Under the pieces are notes generated by a model. That model was not told the DNA's origin. It did not search any database and saw only the letters and a list, made by a program, of their open reading frames with translations. From an uncultured bacterium (GTDB lineage: Bacteria > Cloacimonadota > Cloacimonadia > Cloacimonadales > Cloacimonadaceae), in assembly GCA_938009275.1 (NCBI GenBank), contig CALLHY010000057.1, positions 85,847-149,846 on the forward strand: a DNA stretch of 64,000 nucleotides. The letters run 5' to 3'. Shown here in pieces: positions 1-8,149 of this stretch. The position numbers were made by a program, and so were the translations under genes. Position 1 is the first letter of the stretch; every line of letters begins with the position of its first letter.

Positions 1-1
1 G

Positions 2-109
2 CAGTTATTTGTCAATAAAACTGAAGCCAGGCCAATTCATCCACCAATTTATGCGCTATTAGTGAGTGCACACGGATTGGTGCTTGACACAATTGGCGAG
101 CCAAACTAA
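2..109 (+). CDS. Possible C-terminal tail of an upstream gene
   Basis: The frame starting at base 2 is open from the window edge for 35 codons and stops at TAA 107-109. The translation (…PIYALLVSAHGLVLDTIGEPN, end) reads like a protein C-terminus, with a hydrophobic strand then a polar end. It cannot be assigned to a family from so little. A promoter-like sequence for queC overlaps its last codons, so one of the two readings may be wrong. Confidence 0.3.
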   Translation, partial: QLFVNKTEARPIHPPIYALLVSAHGLVLDTIGEPN

Positions 110-112
110 ATA
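84..112 (+). promoter_or_regulatory. Sigma-70-type promoter candidate for queC
   Basis: TTGACA at 84-89 is separated by exactly 17 bases from TAAATA at 107-112, 27 bases before the queC start. The -35 matches the vegetative consensus fully and the -10 at four of six positions. It lies over the end of the possible upstream reading frame. Confidence 0.5.
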
Positions 113-139
113 GAGCAAAGAGAATAATTGGGAAGGATT

Positions 140-814
140 ATGATCCGAGCGATTGTGTTATTAAGCGGTGGAATGGATTCACTGGTCAGCACCGCACAAG
201 CTGTGGCGGAGTGCGAGGAAGTGAACTTTCTGCATTTTAATTATGGCCAGCGAACCGCAGCCAAAGAGCAGGCTTGTTTTGAGGCTTTGGTAAATCACTA
301 TCAGCCCCAAAGGCATAAAATAGTCAGCTATAACTGGCTTAGCGAAATTGGTGGTTCCGCGCTAACTGATAAGCGCATAGATATTCCCTTGGGTAATGAC
401 TCAGCGGAGATACCGGTCACCTACGTTCCCTTTCGCAATGCTACATTCCTATGCGCGGCAGTTGCCTGGGCGGAGGTGATAAATGCTAACTGCATTTATA
501 TCGGCGCAGTGGAAGAAGATAGCTCTGGTTATCCTGATTGCCGGAAAGTATTCTTTGATGCCTTCAGTCAAGTGATTGCCACTGGCAGCAAAAAGGCAAA
601 TGCCATAGAAATCAGAACTCCCGTGCTGAACCTGAATAAAGCGGAAATCGTGCAGCTTGGTATGACGCTGGGCGCACCTTTCCAGAATTCCTGGAGCTGC
701 TATGCGGATAATTTTGAGGCTTGCGGGGTTTGTGATAGCTGCCGCCTAAGGCTAAACGCATTTAGCAGGGCAGGCTTCCTTGACCCCATTAAGTATAAAA
801 CAACAAATAAGTAG
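140..814 (+). CDS. queC: 7-cyano-7-deazaguanine synthase QueC
   Basis: QueC converts 7-carboxy-7-deazaguanine to preQ0 with ammonia and ATP in the cytoplasm, the last step before preQ1 in queuosine tRNA modification. The 224-residue product has the PP-loop SGGMDS at residues 9-14, the internal NYGQR segment, PVTYVPFRN, and a C-terminal zinc site CYADNFEACGVCDSC with four cysteines. Length matches the family. The ATG at 140 is chosen over an in-frame TTG at 128 because GGAAGG lies directly upstream at 131-136. The stop TAG abuts the ATG of the next gene, so it is probably co-transcribed with the asparaginase, although the two are not functionally linked. No other queuosine gene is present in the window. 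Confidence 0.93.
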   Translation: MIRAIVLLSGGMDSLVSTAQAVAECEEVNFLHFNYGQRTAAKEQACFEALVNHYQPQRHKIVSYNWLSEIGGSALTDKRIDIPLGNDSAEIPVTYVPFRNATFLCAAVAWAEVINANCIYIGAVEEDSSGYPDCRKVFFDAFSQVIATGSKKANAIEIRTPVLNLNKAEIVQLGMTLGAPFQNSWSCYADNFEACGVCDSCRLRLNAFSRAGFLDPIKYKTTNK

Positions 815-1813
815 ATGCAAGAAAAGAAATCTGAGATGAATAAAAAGATACTCATTATCCTAACTGGTGGAACAATAGCCATGAAGGCCTCAGGTGCCTC
901 TGGTGTTGTCCCCAGCCCCGAATTCGCAGAGTTTATTAGCAAGTTCCCGCAGCTCAGAAACGTTGCGGACATAGACGTTATGGACTACCTGAATGTTCCC
1001 AGTCCATACATGACGCCCCAAATGATGCTGGATCTGGCAAAACTGATAGACCTTAAGATTATGGATTATGACGGAGTAGTTATTACCCATGGAACCGATA
1101 CACTGGAAGAGAGTGCCTATCTCTGCGACTTGGTGCTAACTACGCGTAAACCCGTGGTGTTTACTGCAGCCATGCGCAGTGGCAGCGATATTGGGCTTGA
1201 TGGACCACGTAATATAGTAGGCGCGGTTCGGGTGGCTAGTCATCATGAGTCTATGGATAAGGGTGTATTGGTGGTAATGAATGATGAAATACATACTGCT
1301 CGCGACGTTGTTAAATCCGATACTGGCAAAGTAGACGCCTTTATCTCGATGGGTTATGGGCCTATTGGCAACGTTGATCCCGACATAGTGGTTTACCATC
1401 GTTCCACTTTGTACCGTGAAAGCGTTTGGACAGATAAACTAAATACTAAAGTAGATTTGATAAAGGCAGTAGCTGGCATAGACGGCAGGTTCATAAGATG
1501 TAGCGTTGATAGCGGTGCTGTGGCAATAGTATTGGAAGCTTTTGGCAGAGGTAATGTGCCAAGAGATTTAGTGCCGGACATCAAAGCGGCAATGGACGCA
1601 AATGTACTGATGGTGATTGCCTCGCGCACCTATACCGGAAGAGTGTTGCCAGAATACGGTTATGAGGGAGGCGGAAAGCATCTTCACGAATTGGGTGCCA
1701 TCCTCGCAGGGGATATGCGTGGCGTGAAGGTGCGGTTAAAGCTAATGGCACTATTTGGCAAGTATGACAATGCCGACACCGTTAAGCGTTTCTTCTTGCA
1801 GAGTTTAAGTTGA
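815..1813 (+). CDS. L-asparaginase (cytosolic, type I/II fold)
   Basis: Hydrolyses L-asparagine to aspartate and ammonia. The 332-residue protein carries both catalytic triad halves: TGGTIAM with nucleophile Thr20, and THGTD with Thr94-Asp95. The DEIHTARDVVKSDT segment supplies the conserved lysine. There is no signal peptide, so it acts in the cytoplasm. The ATG at 815 touches the queC stop (TAGATG); an alternative ATG at 836 begins MNKKILIILTGGT, which is the usual family start, but its GAG is too close to serve as a good ribosome binding site. Asparagine breakdown fits the amino-acid-fermenting picture given by gdhA and the aminotransferases. A glutamyl-tRNA amidotransferase-type GatD is less likely because the GatD N-terminal domain is absent. 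Confidence 0.88.
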   Translation: MQEKKSEMNKKILIILTGGTIAMKASGASGVVPSPEFAEFISKFPQLRNVADIDVMDYLNVPSPYMTPQMMLDLAKLIDLKIMDYDGVVITHGTDTLEESAYLCDLVLTTRKPVVFTAAMRSGSDIGLDGPRNIVGAVRVASHHESMDKGVLVVMNDEIHTARDVVKSDTGKVDAFISMGYGPIGNVDPDIVVYHRSTLYRESVWTDKLNTKVDLIKAVAGIDGRFIRCSVDSGAVAIVLEAFGRGNVPRDLVPDIKAAMDANVLMVIASRTYTGRVLPEYGYEGGGKHLHELGAILAGDMRGVKVRLKLMALFGKYDNADTVKRFFLQSLS

Positions 1814-4182
1814 GAATAGCCATAGTAGGCCCCGCTCCACCCTTCAGAGGAGGCATTTCGCTATTCGCGCTGATGCTGGCAAGGGCATGGAAAGAAAACG
1901 GGAATGAAGTGGCTTTCTTCAATTTTGACCAGCAGTATCCCAAGCTGCTTTTCCCAGGCAAGAATCAGATAGATAACAGCCTGGATGAACATGAGTTCAC
2001 TAATTTCCGGATTATTACACCTTGGATGCCGCTAAGCTGGAAGAAAGCCGTTGACGCTATTGCAGATTATCAACCTGACAGGGTAGTTTTCTCGTGGTTC
2101 CTTCCCTTTTTCGCGCCTGCTTACTACTTCATAATGCGCAAGCTCTCCCTTAGCTCTAAAGTTATTCTGGCGCATAATGTTGCTTCGCACGAGAAGTGGT
2201 TATTGGGAAAGCTGCTAAGCAAAGCTGTATTTAGTCAAGCAAATGCAATAGTTGTACTTAGCAAGTCATCAATGAACGAACTTAGTATGATGCATCCGTT
2301 ATCTTTATATAATAAAGCATGCTTAGGCTTTCATCCCATATATAGTAACTATGCAGATAAGGCTGAAGAGAACTCAGGGGCATGCGATACTCTGCTCTTC
2401 TTCGGATTAATAAAGCCATATAAGGGACTGGATGTCCTTCTAGACGCCATGCCACGTGTGCTTAGTGCTATACCGCAGTTAAAGCTGGTTATCGCCGGAG
2501 AGGTTTATGGCGATAAAGAAGCTTATATTCGGCAAATATATGATCTTGGCATTCAACATGCGGTTGATGCCCATTTCCGTTATATCAGCGATGATGAAGT
2601 AGCGCAGTATTTTAGCCGTAGCAGCCTGTGTGTTTTACCCTATAAAAGTGCCTCGCAGAGCGGTGTGATAGCCACTTCCTATAGCTTCGGTGTGCCTGTG
2701 CTTGCCTCGGATGTGGGAGGCTTGGGCGAATACATAATCCCCGGTGAAACAGGCTATCTGGTAAAACCCAATGACCCCATAAGCCTCGCCGATGCAATAA
2801 TAAGCTTCTATAAACAAAAGCCTGAGCTGAAGCCTGCCATTATGGAGTATAACAAACTTCATTCATGGGATAGTTTGGCTTCATTAATAGCCGGATGCAG
2901 CACTGATAAACTTGGAACAAAGCGAAGGAGTAAGCCTGCTGAACTAAAGAAGCTGTTGTTGATTAGCTACTATTTTCCTCCCTGCGGAGGGGCAGCAGTT
3001 CAGAGGTGGTTACGCTTTATAGATGCTCTTGACAAGCGTGGAGTGCAAGTAACGGTGATAACTACCAAAGATGGTGATTATCCATATCGCGATGAAAGCC
3101 TTGTTACCAAGCTACCCAAAGGCATCAAGGTACTGCGGAGTAAGCCATTGGGCTTCAGTAGCATTTGGCGCATGTTTGGTAATAAAGAACTGCCTTATGG
3201 TTCGCTTAAGACCAGTCAAACTGATTCAATTCTCAAGCGAATAGCATATTGGATTAGATTAAATCTGGTGGTTCCTGATATGCGCCTTGGCTGGAATAAT
3301 AGTGCATACCACTTGGCAGAACAGGAACTGATAACCAATAACTACGACATGGTTATTACAACCGGACCGCCACATTCTACGCATCTGATTGGGATGAAGC
3401 TTAAAGATAGATTCGGCGTACGTTGGTGCACCGACTTTCGCGATCCCTGGTCGGAAATATACTATCTGAAACTAAGCCCACCTTCGCAAGTAACCATGAT
3501 GTTGCACCGCTATCTGGAGAAGAAGGTGATCAGCAAGGCAGATGTGAATTACATTGTAAGCTCTGGAATTGCCAATACTCTGCCTGCTGGCAAGAAAGTG
3601 ATTCTCTACAATGGCTACAATCCTCAGGACTTTGCCGGCAAAGAATATTGCTCAACGGACACTTTTCGCATTAAGTACGTAGGTCAGCTTACCGCAGGGC
3701 AAAATCCCGCCCCGCTCTTTACTGCGCTCGAGCAGCTTCAGGACAAAACGAGCATTGAGCTTTCGTTCATCGGCACCCGGGTAGTTCCACCAAGTAGCTT
3801 CAAGCTAAAGCAAGTGCCTTTTACAAAGCATGATTCTGCGATAGATGAGATGGTGAATGCCGAGCTTTTAGTGCTGATAATAAATTATTATCCCGGAAAC
3901 GAGGGTATGCTGACTACTAAGCTTTTCGAATATATCGCATCACGCACACCAATACTGTGCATTGCCGAACCTGGGGGAGAGGCTGAAAGCATAATATCCC
4001 AAAGTGATAGCGGACTAACATGCAATGATGCCAATCAGATTGCCGAATATATATCGCATCTATATAAGCTATGGCAACAAGGGAAGCCTTTAAGGTGCTC
4101 AGGAGATGTATCTTTCTTTGATGTAAACCGGCAGATTGAATATATTCTAAAGTCCTTTACCAATAACCAATTGCGCATGTAA
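1810..4182 (+). CDS. Fusion of two GT4-type glycosyltransferases
   Basis: The 790-residue protein is two glycosyltransferase units in one chain. The N-terminal half (about 1-370) begins MRIAIVGPAPPFRGG and has the GT-B nucleotide-sugar motif SASQSGVIATSYSFGVPVL followed by GGLGEYI. The second half (about 375-790) restarts with LLLISYYFPPCGGAAVQRW, has TDFRDPWSE, and ends in a donor domain with LTTKLFEYIASRTPILCIAEPGGE. Both are retaining GT-B families that build cell-surface glycans or glycolipids at the cytoplasmic face. The start is TTG at 1810, overlapping the asparaginase stop as TTGA; no ATG lies near the conserved N-terminus. No other polysaccharide genes flank it. Substrates are unknown. 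Confidence 0.8.
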   Translation: MRIAIVGPAPPFRGGISLFALMLARAWKENGNEVAFFNFDQQYPKLLFPGKNQIDNSLDEHEFTNFRIITPWMPLSWKKAVDAIADYQPDRVVFSWFLPFFAPAYYFIMRKLSLSSKVILAHNVASHEKWLLGKLLSKAVFSQANAIVVLSKSSMNELSMMHPLSLYNKACLGFHPIYSNYADKAEENSGACDTLLFFGLIKPYKGLDVLLDAMPRVLSAIPQLKLVIAGEVYGDKEAYIRQIYDLGIQHAVDAHFRYISDDEVAQYFSRSSLCVLPYKSASQSGVIATSYSFGVPVLASDVGGLGEYIIPGETGYLVKPNDPISLADAIISFYKQKPELKPAIMEYNKLHSWDSLASLIAGCSTDKLGTKRRSKPAELKKLLLISYYFPPCGGAAVQRWLRFIDALDKRGVQVTVITTKDGDYPYRDESLVTKLPKGIKVLRSKPLGFSSIWRMFGNKELPYGSLKTSQTDSILKRIAYWIRLNLVVPDMRLGWNNSAYHLAEQELITNNYDMVITTGPPHSTHLIGMKLKDRFGVRWCTDFRDPWSEIYYLKLSPPSQVTMMLHRYLEKKVISKADVNYIVSSGIANTLPAGKKVILYNGYNPQDFAGKEYCSTDTFRIKYVGQLTAGQNPAPLFTALEQLQDKTSIELSFIGTRVVPPSSFKLKQVPFTKHDSAIDEMVNAELLVLIINYYPGNEGMLTTKLFEYIASRTPILCIAEPGGEAESIISQSDSGLTCNDANQIAEYISHLYKLWQQGKPLRCSGDVSFFDVNRQIEYILKSFTNNQLRM

Positions 4183-4323
4183 CTACATAGCAAACCTCAG
4201 TATAGCCATAATACGTACAAACATATATTTAATTTAACGCTCAGTCAGGATAACCAATACGATCTTTATCATTCATCTCTTATTCATTAAAAAACGCGCG
4301 AGTGACCACGTGGCGATCCCCGG

Positions 4324-4352
4324 GTGAATCCCGGGTCCCACCCGGGATTCAC
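4324..4352. repeat. Perfect 13-bp inverted repeat, GC-rich hairpin
   Basis: GTGAATCCCGGGT (4324-4336) and its exact reverse complement ACCCGGGATTCAC (4340-4352) are separated by CCC. Each arm also contains the self-complementary CCCGGG. No U-tract follows, so it is not a standard terminator. GGGATT recurs twice immediately after, so the hairpin is part of a small repeat cluster. Confidence 0.8.
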
Positions 4353-4410
4353 GAGGGATTTACGAGGGATTCGCCCGCCAATTGTTCTGTGAATCATAAG
4401 TTTAGATTGC

Positions 4411-4442
4411 ATGGACTAGCGTGGACTAAACGTGGACTAAAC
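4411..4442. repeat. Short tandem repeat of a ~11-bp unit
   Basis: ATGGACTAGC is followed by two identical GTGGACTAAAC units at 4421-4431 and 4432-4442. Too short to assign a function. Confidence 0.6.
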
Positions 4443-4716
4443 GTATTTTGGTAATTGTTTAATCCAGAACGCGAATACTTACAATGATAATGGCATCCTG
4501 AAGATGGGTCAGATTTATAAAAGCCTACGTTAAACTGCGAAACAATAAAAATAACCATATATATCTTGACTCTGATATGATTATAAAAAATATTGGTTAC
4601 AGTGTTTGTCAGCGGATTGCATAGCGCTTGGGTAAAGATTGGCAATCCCATTAGGGTAAGCGTAAGAAAGGTGCTCCACACGCAAATATGTGGTAGTTAG
4701 CAGCAGGGAGAGAGCT

Positions 4717-5727
4717 ATGAACATTAGATTAATTTGCATAATCGCAATACTCCTATTATGTAGTCTGCTATTAGCAGTAAATGGTCCCATGTCTTATACA
4801 TTCGGTGATGCCAAACATGAGTTACGGGATTCACTATTGGCAGTAGATAACTTAAGCGGTTCAATTTACTATCAACAGAACTACATCACAGTAGATGCAA
4901 ATTGGCAGGAGGGTGAAACATGGATTGGAGATTATTATAACATGGGTTGGATGGTGCATTTTGCCAGCATCGGCTATCTTTCTTTTGAGATACCCGATAT
5001 ACCGGAAGGCTATAAGTTACAAACTGCACAGCTAATGATGTATACAGGTGCGATGAGGGGTAATTCTGAATCTGGAGTTTATCCTATGTTCAATATTGGT
5101 TCGATAATACGCCCCGAGGGAGTATTGGAGCATATAGATTACGGCAATACATTCAGCTCAAATGACGTTATACCATCCACTGTATATGGCACCTATACTT
5201 TCTTTACTTATGAAACTCTGCAGCCATCATGTTGGGTGAGTTATGATGTTAGCGAATGCCTATTGATGGATATCGCATCAAACCGCAACCTTAGCCAGTA
5301 TCGCGTCTATTTGCAAGGTTTTTCTGATTGGGATAGTTGGGATGATTATATTGCGACATCAACAGCCAGTGGCACAGTTTATCCATACTCAGCCAAAATC
5401 GTCTATACTATTGGGGACGGAGTGTCCAACATTGATCCTTCAATACCACAACCCCAATTGGCTGTCGCCAGCTATCCCAATCCATTCTCAGACATCAGTT
5501 CAATAACAGTTAAGGCACCTGAGCCGGGGTTATTTAAGCTAAATATATACAACCTTAAAGGCCAATTGATTCGAAGCTACACTAATAGTTCAAAATCATC
5601 CGGCGATCAAACCATCCAATGGGATGCCAGAGACGATAGCGGTAGAAAGGTTAGCGGGGGGGGATATCTGGCAGTGGCGCAGTCTGGGCAAAGAACTGCA
5701 AGCAGTAAGATATTGTATATTAAATAA
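4717..5727 (+). CDS. Secreted protein with FlgD/Por-type C-terminal domain
   Basis: The 336-residue product begins with a signal peptide (MNIRLICIIAILLLCSLLLA), followed by a beta-rich domain rich in Tyr, Trp and Ser, then a C-terminal Ig-like tail of about 90 residues starting at SYPNPF and containing LNIYNLKGQLIR and WDARDDSGRKVSGG, ending KILYIK. That tail is the FlgD-like/T9SS-type sorting module common on exported proteins of the FCB group; export to the cell surface is inferred. The ATG at 4717 is preferred over an upstream GTG because AGGGAGAGAG precedes it and the signal peptide then starts correctly. The central domain is not recognised. Likely monocistronic. Confidence 0.8.
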   Translation: MNIRLICIIAILLLCSLLLAVNGPMSYTFGDAKHELRDSLLAVDNLSGSIYYQQNYITVDANWQEGETWIGDYYNMGWMVHFASIGYLSFEIPDIPEGYKLQTAQLMMYTGAMRGNSESGVYPMFNIGSIIRPEGVLEHIDYGNTFSSNDVIPSTVYGTYTFFTYETLQPSCWVSYDVSECLLMDIASNRNLSQYRVYLQGFSDWDSWDDYIATSTASGTVYPYSAKIVYTIGDGVSNIDPSIPQPQLAVASYPNPFSDISSITVKAPEPGLFKLNIYNLKGQLIRSYTNSSKSSGDQTIQWDARDDSGRKVSGGGYLAVAQSGQRTASSKILYIK

Positions 5728-5878
5728 GCTGAAGCTATCTCAATTACATGAGGAAGATGTGATTATCGGCTTGCAGACTTAGGCGGGGGTTGCATAAGGA
5801 AGCATTTTGTGCTTGACAAATAAGTGCAGCAAATCAGCATGGTACAAATATTTAAAATAATCGTTAGAAGAGGATAAC

Positions 5879-6139
5879 ATGCCCCAACACAAAGCACCCA
5901 TGAAGAGAATGAAGACAGACAAGAAACGTAATGCACGTAACAACTACGTAAAGCGTACAATTAAAACATTGGCCAAGCAATTAGGCACCGAAAACACTGT
6001 GGAAGCCAAAGAGCAAATGCTGTCCAAACTCTATTCTCAGCTTGATAAAGCCGCCAAAAAGGGAGTAATCCACAAGAGAACAGCTTCCAGACGTAAGGCC
6101 AGACTTGCTGAACTGGTGAACAAGAGCAAAGCCGAATAA
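5879..6139 (+). CDS. rpsT: Small ribosomal subunit protein bS20
   Basis: The 86-residue, Lys/Arg-rich, helical protein binds 16S rRNA in the 30S subunit. The pattern KRNARNNYVKRTIKTLAKQL near the N-terminus and the GVIHKRTASRRKARLAELVNK segment near the end are typical of S20. GAAGAGGATAAC precedes the ATG. TTGACA at 5813-5818 is a good -35, but the nearest TACAAA (5843-5848) lies 24 bases away, so the promoter is unresolved. A rho-independent terminator follows directly. Confidence 0.95.
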   Translation: MPQHKAPMKRMKTDKKRNARNNYVKRTIKTLAKQLGTENTVEAKEQMLSKLYSQLDKAAKKGVIHKRTASRRKARLAELVNKSKAE

Positions 6140-6145
6140 ATAGTT

Positions 6146-6169
6146 AGCCCTTACACAGGGCTTTTTTTT
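6146..6169 (+). terminator. Rho-independent terminator after rpsT
   Basis: AGCCC (6146-6150), a 7-base loop and GGGCT (6158-6162) form a short hairpin followed by eight T (6162-6169). The next gene's ATG is only four bases after the U-tract. Confidence 0.8.
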
Positions 6170-6173
6170 GTAT

Positions 6174-6845
6174 ATGAAGGCTAAACGGCCGATCTTAGTG
6201 CGGATTGCAAGATTCGTATTAGTAGTTCATTTGTGGTTTTGGGGGATAATTGCAGCGCTGTCATTGCTGTATTCTGTTATAAATCCCCCTGTAACCCCAT
6301 TGATGATCCAACGCTATTTAGTTCGCGGCTACCCCATTAGAAGCCGTGAATACATTCCCCTAAAAGACATCCCCAAGCGTACTCAAAACATGCTTATCGC
6401 TATTGAAGACGGTAATTTTTACAAGCATTTCGGCTTCGAATGGAGGATGGTGAAGGAAGCCTATGAGCGAAACAAGAAAGCCGGGCGCATCCGCTTTGGA
6501 GCCAGCACACTCAGTAATCAACTGGCACGAACACTGTTCTTAACCACAGATAGAAACTATTTGCGTAAATATCTGGAAGTGCAGGTGACACTTATCATGG
6601 AAATCTGCATGACCAAGAAGAGGATGCTAGAGCTGTATTTGAACTATGTGGAATGGGGTAAGGGAGTGTATGGGATAGAAACTGCGTCGAGGTATTATTA
6701 CGGAACAAGCTGTAAGAGGCTATCGCGGGATCAATCCATGCGTATGATAAGCATACTTACCAATCCCATTAAGTATAGTCCCCAAACATTCAGCAAGTCT
6801 GCTTCTGCCCGCCAGCGTTACCAACTTATGCAAAGGTATTTCTGA
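6174..6845 (+). CDS. mtgA: Monofunctional peptidoglycan transglycosylase
   Basis: A GT51 enzyme that polymerises lipid II into glycan strands on the outer face of the inner membrane. The 223-residue protein has one N-terminal membrane anchor (about 10-36) and then the GT51 motifs in order: AIEDGNFYKHFGF (catalytic Glu78), GASTLSNQLARTLFL, KYLEVQVTLIMEICMTKKRMLELYLN with YVEWGKGVYGIE. There is no transpeptidase domain, so it is MtgA-type rather than a class A PBP. The ATG sits four bases after the rpsT terminator U-tract and has no visible Shine-Dalgarno sequence. Its stop overlaps the next ATG (TGATG). Confidence 0.92.
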   Translation: MKAKRPILVRIARFVLVVHLWFWGIIAALSLLYSVINPPVTPLMIQRYLVRGYPIRSREYIPLKDIPKRTQNMLIAIEDGNFYKHFGFEWRMVKEAYERNKKAGRIRFGASTLSNQLARTLFLTTDRNYLRKYLEVQVTLIMEICMTKKRMLELYLNYVEWGKGVYGIETASRYYYGTSCKRLSRDQSMRMISILTNPIKYSPQTFSKSASARQRYQLMQRYF

Positions 6846-8149
6846 TGGATGAGAAGTTCCTATACCATATCTGGGATGCAGGGCACATAAACAATAGCCT
6901 GAAAACAATAAGTGGAAAACGGTTAAACGTCACATATCAAGGCCAGTTCAACACTCAACGTGGACCTGATTTTGTGAATGCAATATTGGAGATAGAGGGC
7001 GAAACCCTTAATGGAGCAGTTGAGATCCATGTAAATACCCAGGATTGGAAAAAGCATAACCATCAAGAGGATGAGTATTACAACTCCGTTATCCTACATG
7101 CCGTGCTGAATCATAACAGCACAGACATTCATACGATAAAAGAGAACGGAGACTTGGTGGAGATTGTGGAGCTGAAAGGGCAGCTATCGGACGATATCGT
7201 TAAGCTTATGGAAAATGCAACACCGGGTCTTCCCAAGAGCGGATATGACTATTGTGAGCTGCTTTCTGCCATCGATACCGATAGACTATTGGCAATTTTA
7301 AGTATTCACGGCAGACAGAGGTTCATGGGCAAGGTGAGAAGGTTCAATGCCTCATTATCCATCAGTGACTTTGATCAGATTCTCTATGAAGGCATGATGG
7401 AGGCGATTGGTTATGATAAGAACAAGTTTAACATGTTTCAGCTCGCCCAGAGCATAGCCATGGAGAACCTGAAACGTTGGAAGGCAGAAGGGATGGATGC
7501 TCTTAGCTTAACCAGCATTCTATGCTGTTCCAGTGGCTTACTGGTTAAAAGTATTAATCGCCTTGATCCAGATAGTAAGACCAAGCTGCTCGCAGCTTAT
7601 GAGCGGCAGCAGTTTTTTGGCAGGAAAATCAGCATCGATTGGCAGCTGTTTCGTATCCGTCCAGTTAATCACCCTCTATTACGGTTGATTAAGCTATCGG
7701 CATTTGTGTTCCATGCTTTGCCCTATGGACTGCTAAACTACTTAATACAGAAGGTTGAACAGGAATCAACCAATCCAAAAGAGCGATACCTGCGGTTTAC
7801 GGAACTACTTTCTGCCGGCAAGAGTGAACTACTTAGTTCGGACACGGGACTTGGGAAGACAGTGATCAACAACATCTATATTAACATTTACTTACCCATT
7901 ATGTATCTGTATGCCCAAAAAGTATCGGACGGCGGTTTATCTGCCTCTGTTATGGAATCATGGAACAGCTTTGGTGCTCTACCAGAGAATTATATAACCC
8001 GGTTCATGGGAAGACACATAAACAAAGGTCAGATTGCTAAGGTAAACAAAAGTTCACTTTATCAACAGGGGCTGATGGACATCTTCTATCGCACTTGCCG
8101 CTATCACCTTTGTGAAGAATGTATGGGACAGAACAAACTATATGGCTAA
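6845..8149 (+). CDS. DUF2851 family protein
   Basis: The 434-residue soluble protein matches the DUF2851 pattern seen in Bacteroidetes and relatives: near the N-terminus it has QGQFNTQRGPDFVNA followed by GAVEIHVNTQDWKKH and VILHAVLNH, a nuclease-like Asp/Glu-His arrangement, then a helical C-terminal half ending in a CRYHLCEECMG cysteine cluster. Function is unknown; the GPDF…E.H..…W..H pattern suggests a metal-dependent phosphodiesterase, but this is only an inference. It overlaps mtgA by one base and the ABC gene by eight, so it is translationally coupled to both. Confidence 0.75.
   Translation: MDEKFLYHIWDAGHINNSLKTISGKRLNVTYQGQFNTQRGPDFVNAILEIEGETLNGAVEIHVNTQDWKKHNHQEDEYYNSVILHAVLNHNSTDIHTIKENGDLVEIVELKGQLSDDIVKLMENATPGLPKSGYDYCELLSAIDTDRLLAILSIHGRQRFMGKVRRFNASLSISDFDQILYEGMMEAIGYDKNKFNMFQLAQSIAMENLKRWKAEGMDALSLTSILCCSSGLLVKSINRLDPDSKTKLLAAYERQQFFGRKISIDWQLFRIRPVNHPLLRLIKLSAFVFHALPYGLLNYLIQKVEQESTNPKERYLRFTELLSAGKSELLSSDTGLGKTVINNIYINIYLPIMYLYAQKVSDGGLSASVMESWNSFGALPENYITRFMGRHINKGQIAKVNKSSLYQQGLMDIFYRTCRYHLCEECMGQNKLYG

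Larger units (their letters stand above)
4183..4716. other. Non-coding gap with repeats
   Basis: No convincing gene lies here. It holds a perfect hairpin (4324-4352), two ACGAGGGATT direct repeats (4351-4360 and 4362-4371) and a short GTGGACTAAAC tandem (4421-4442). TTGACT at 4566-4571 could be a -35 for the downstream gene, but no well-spaced -10 is visible. Confidence 0.7.
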
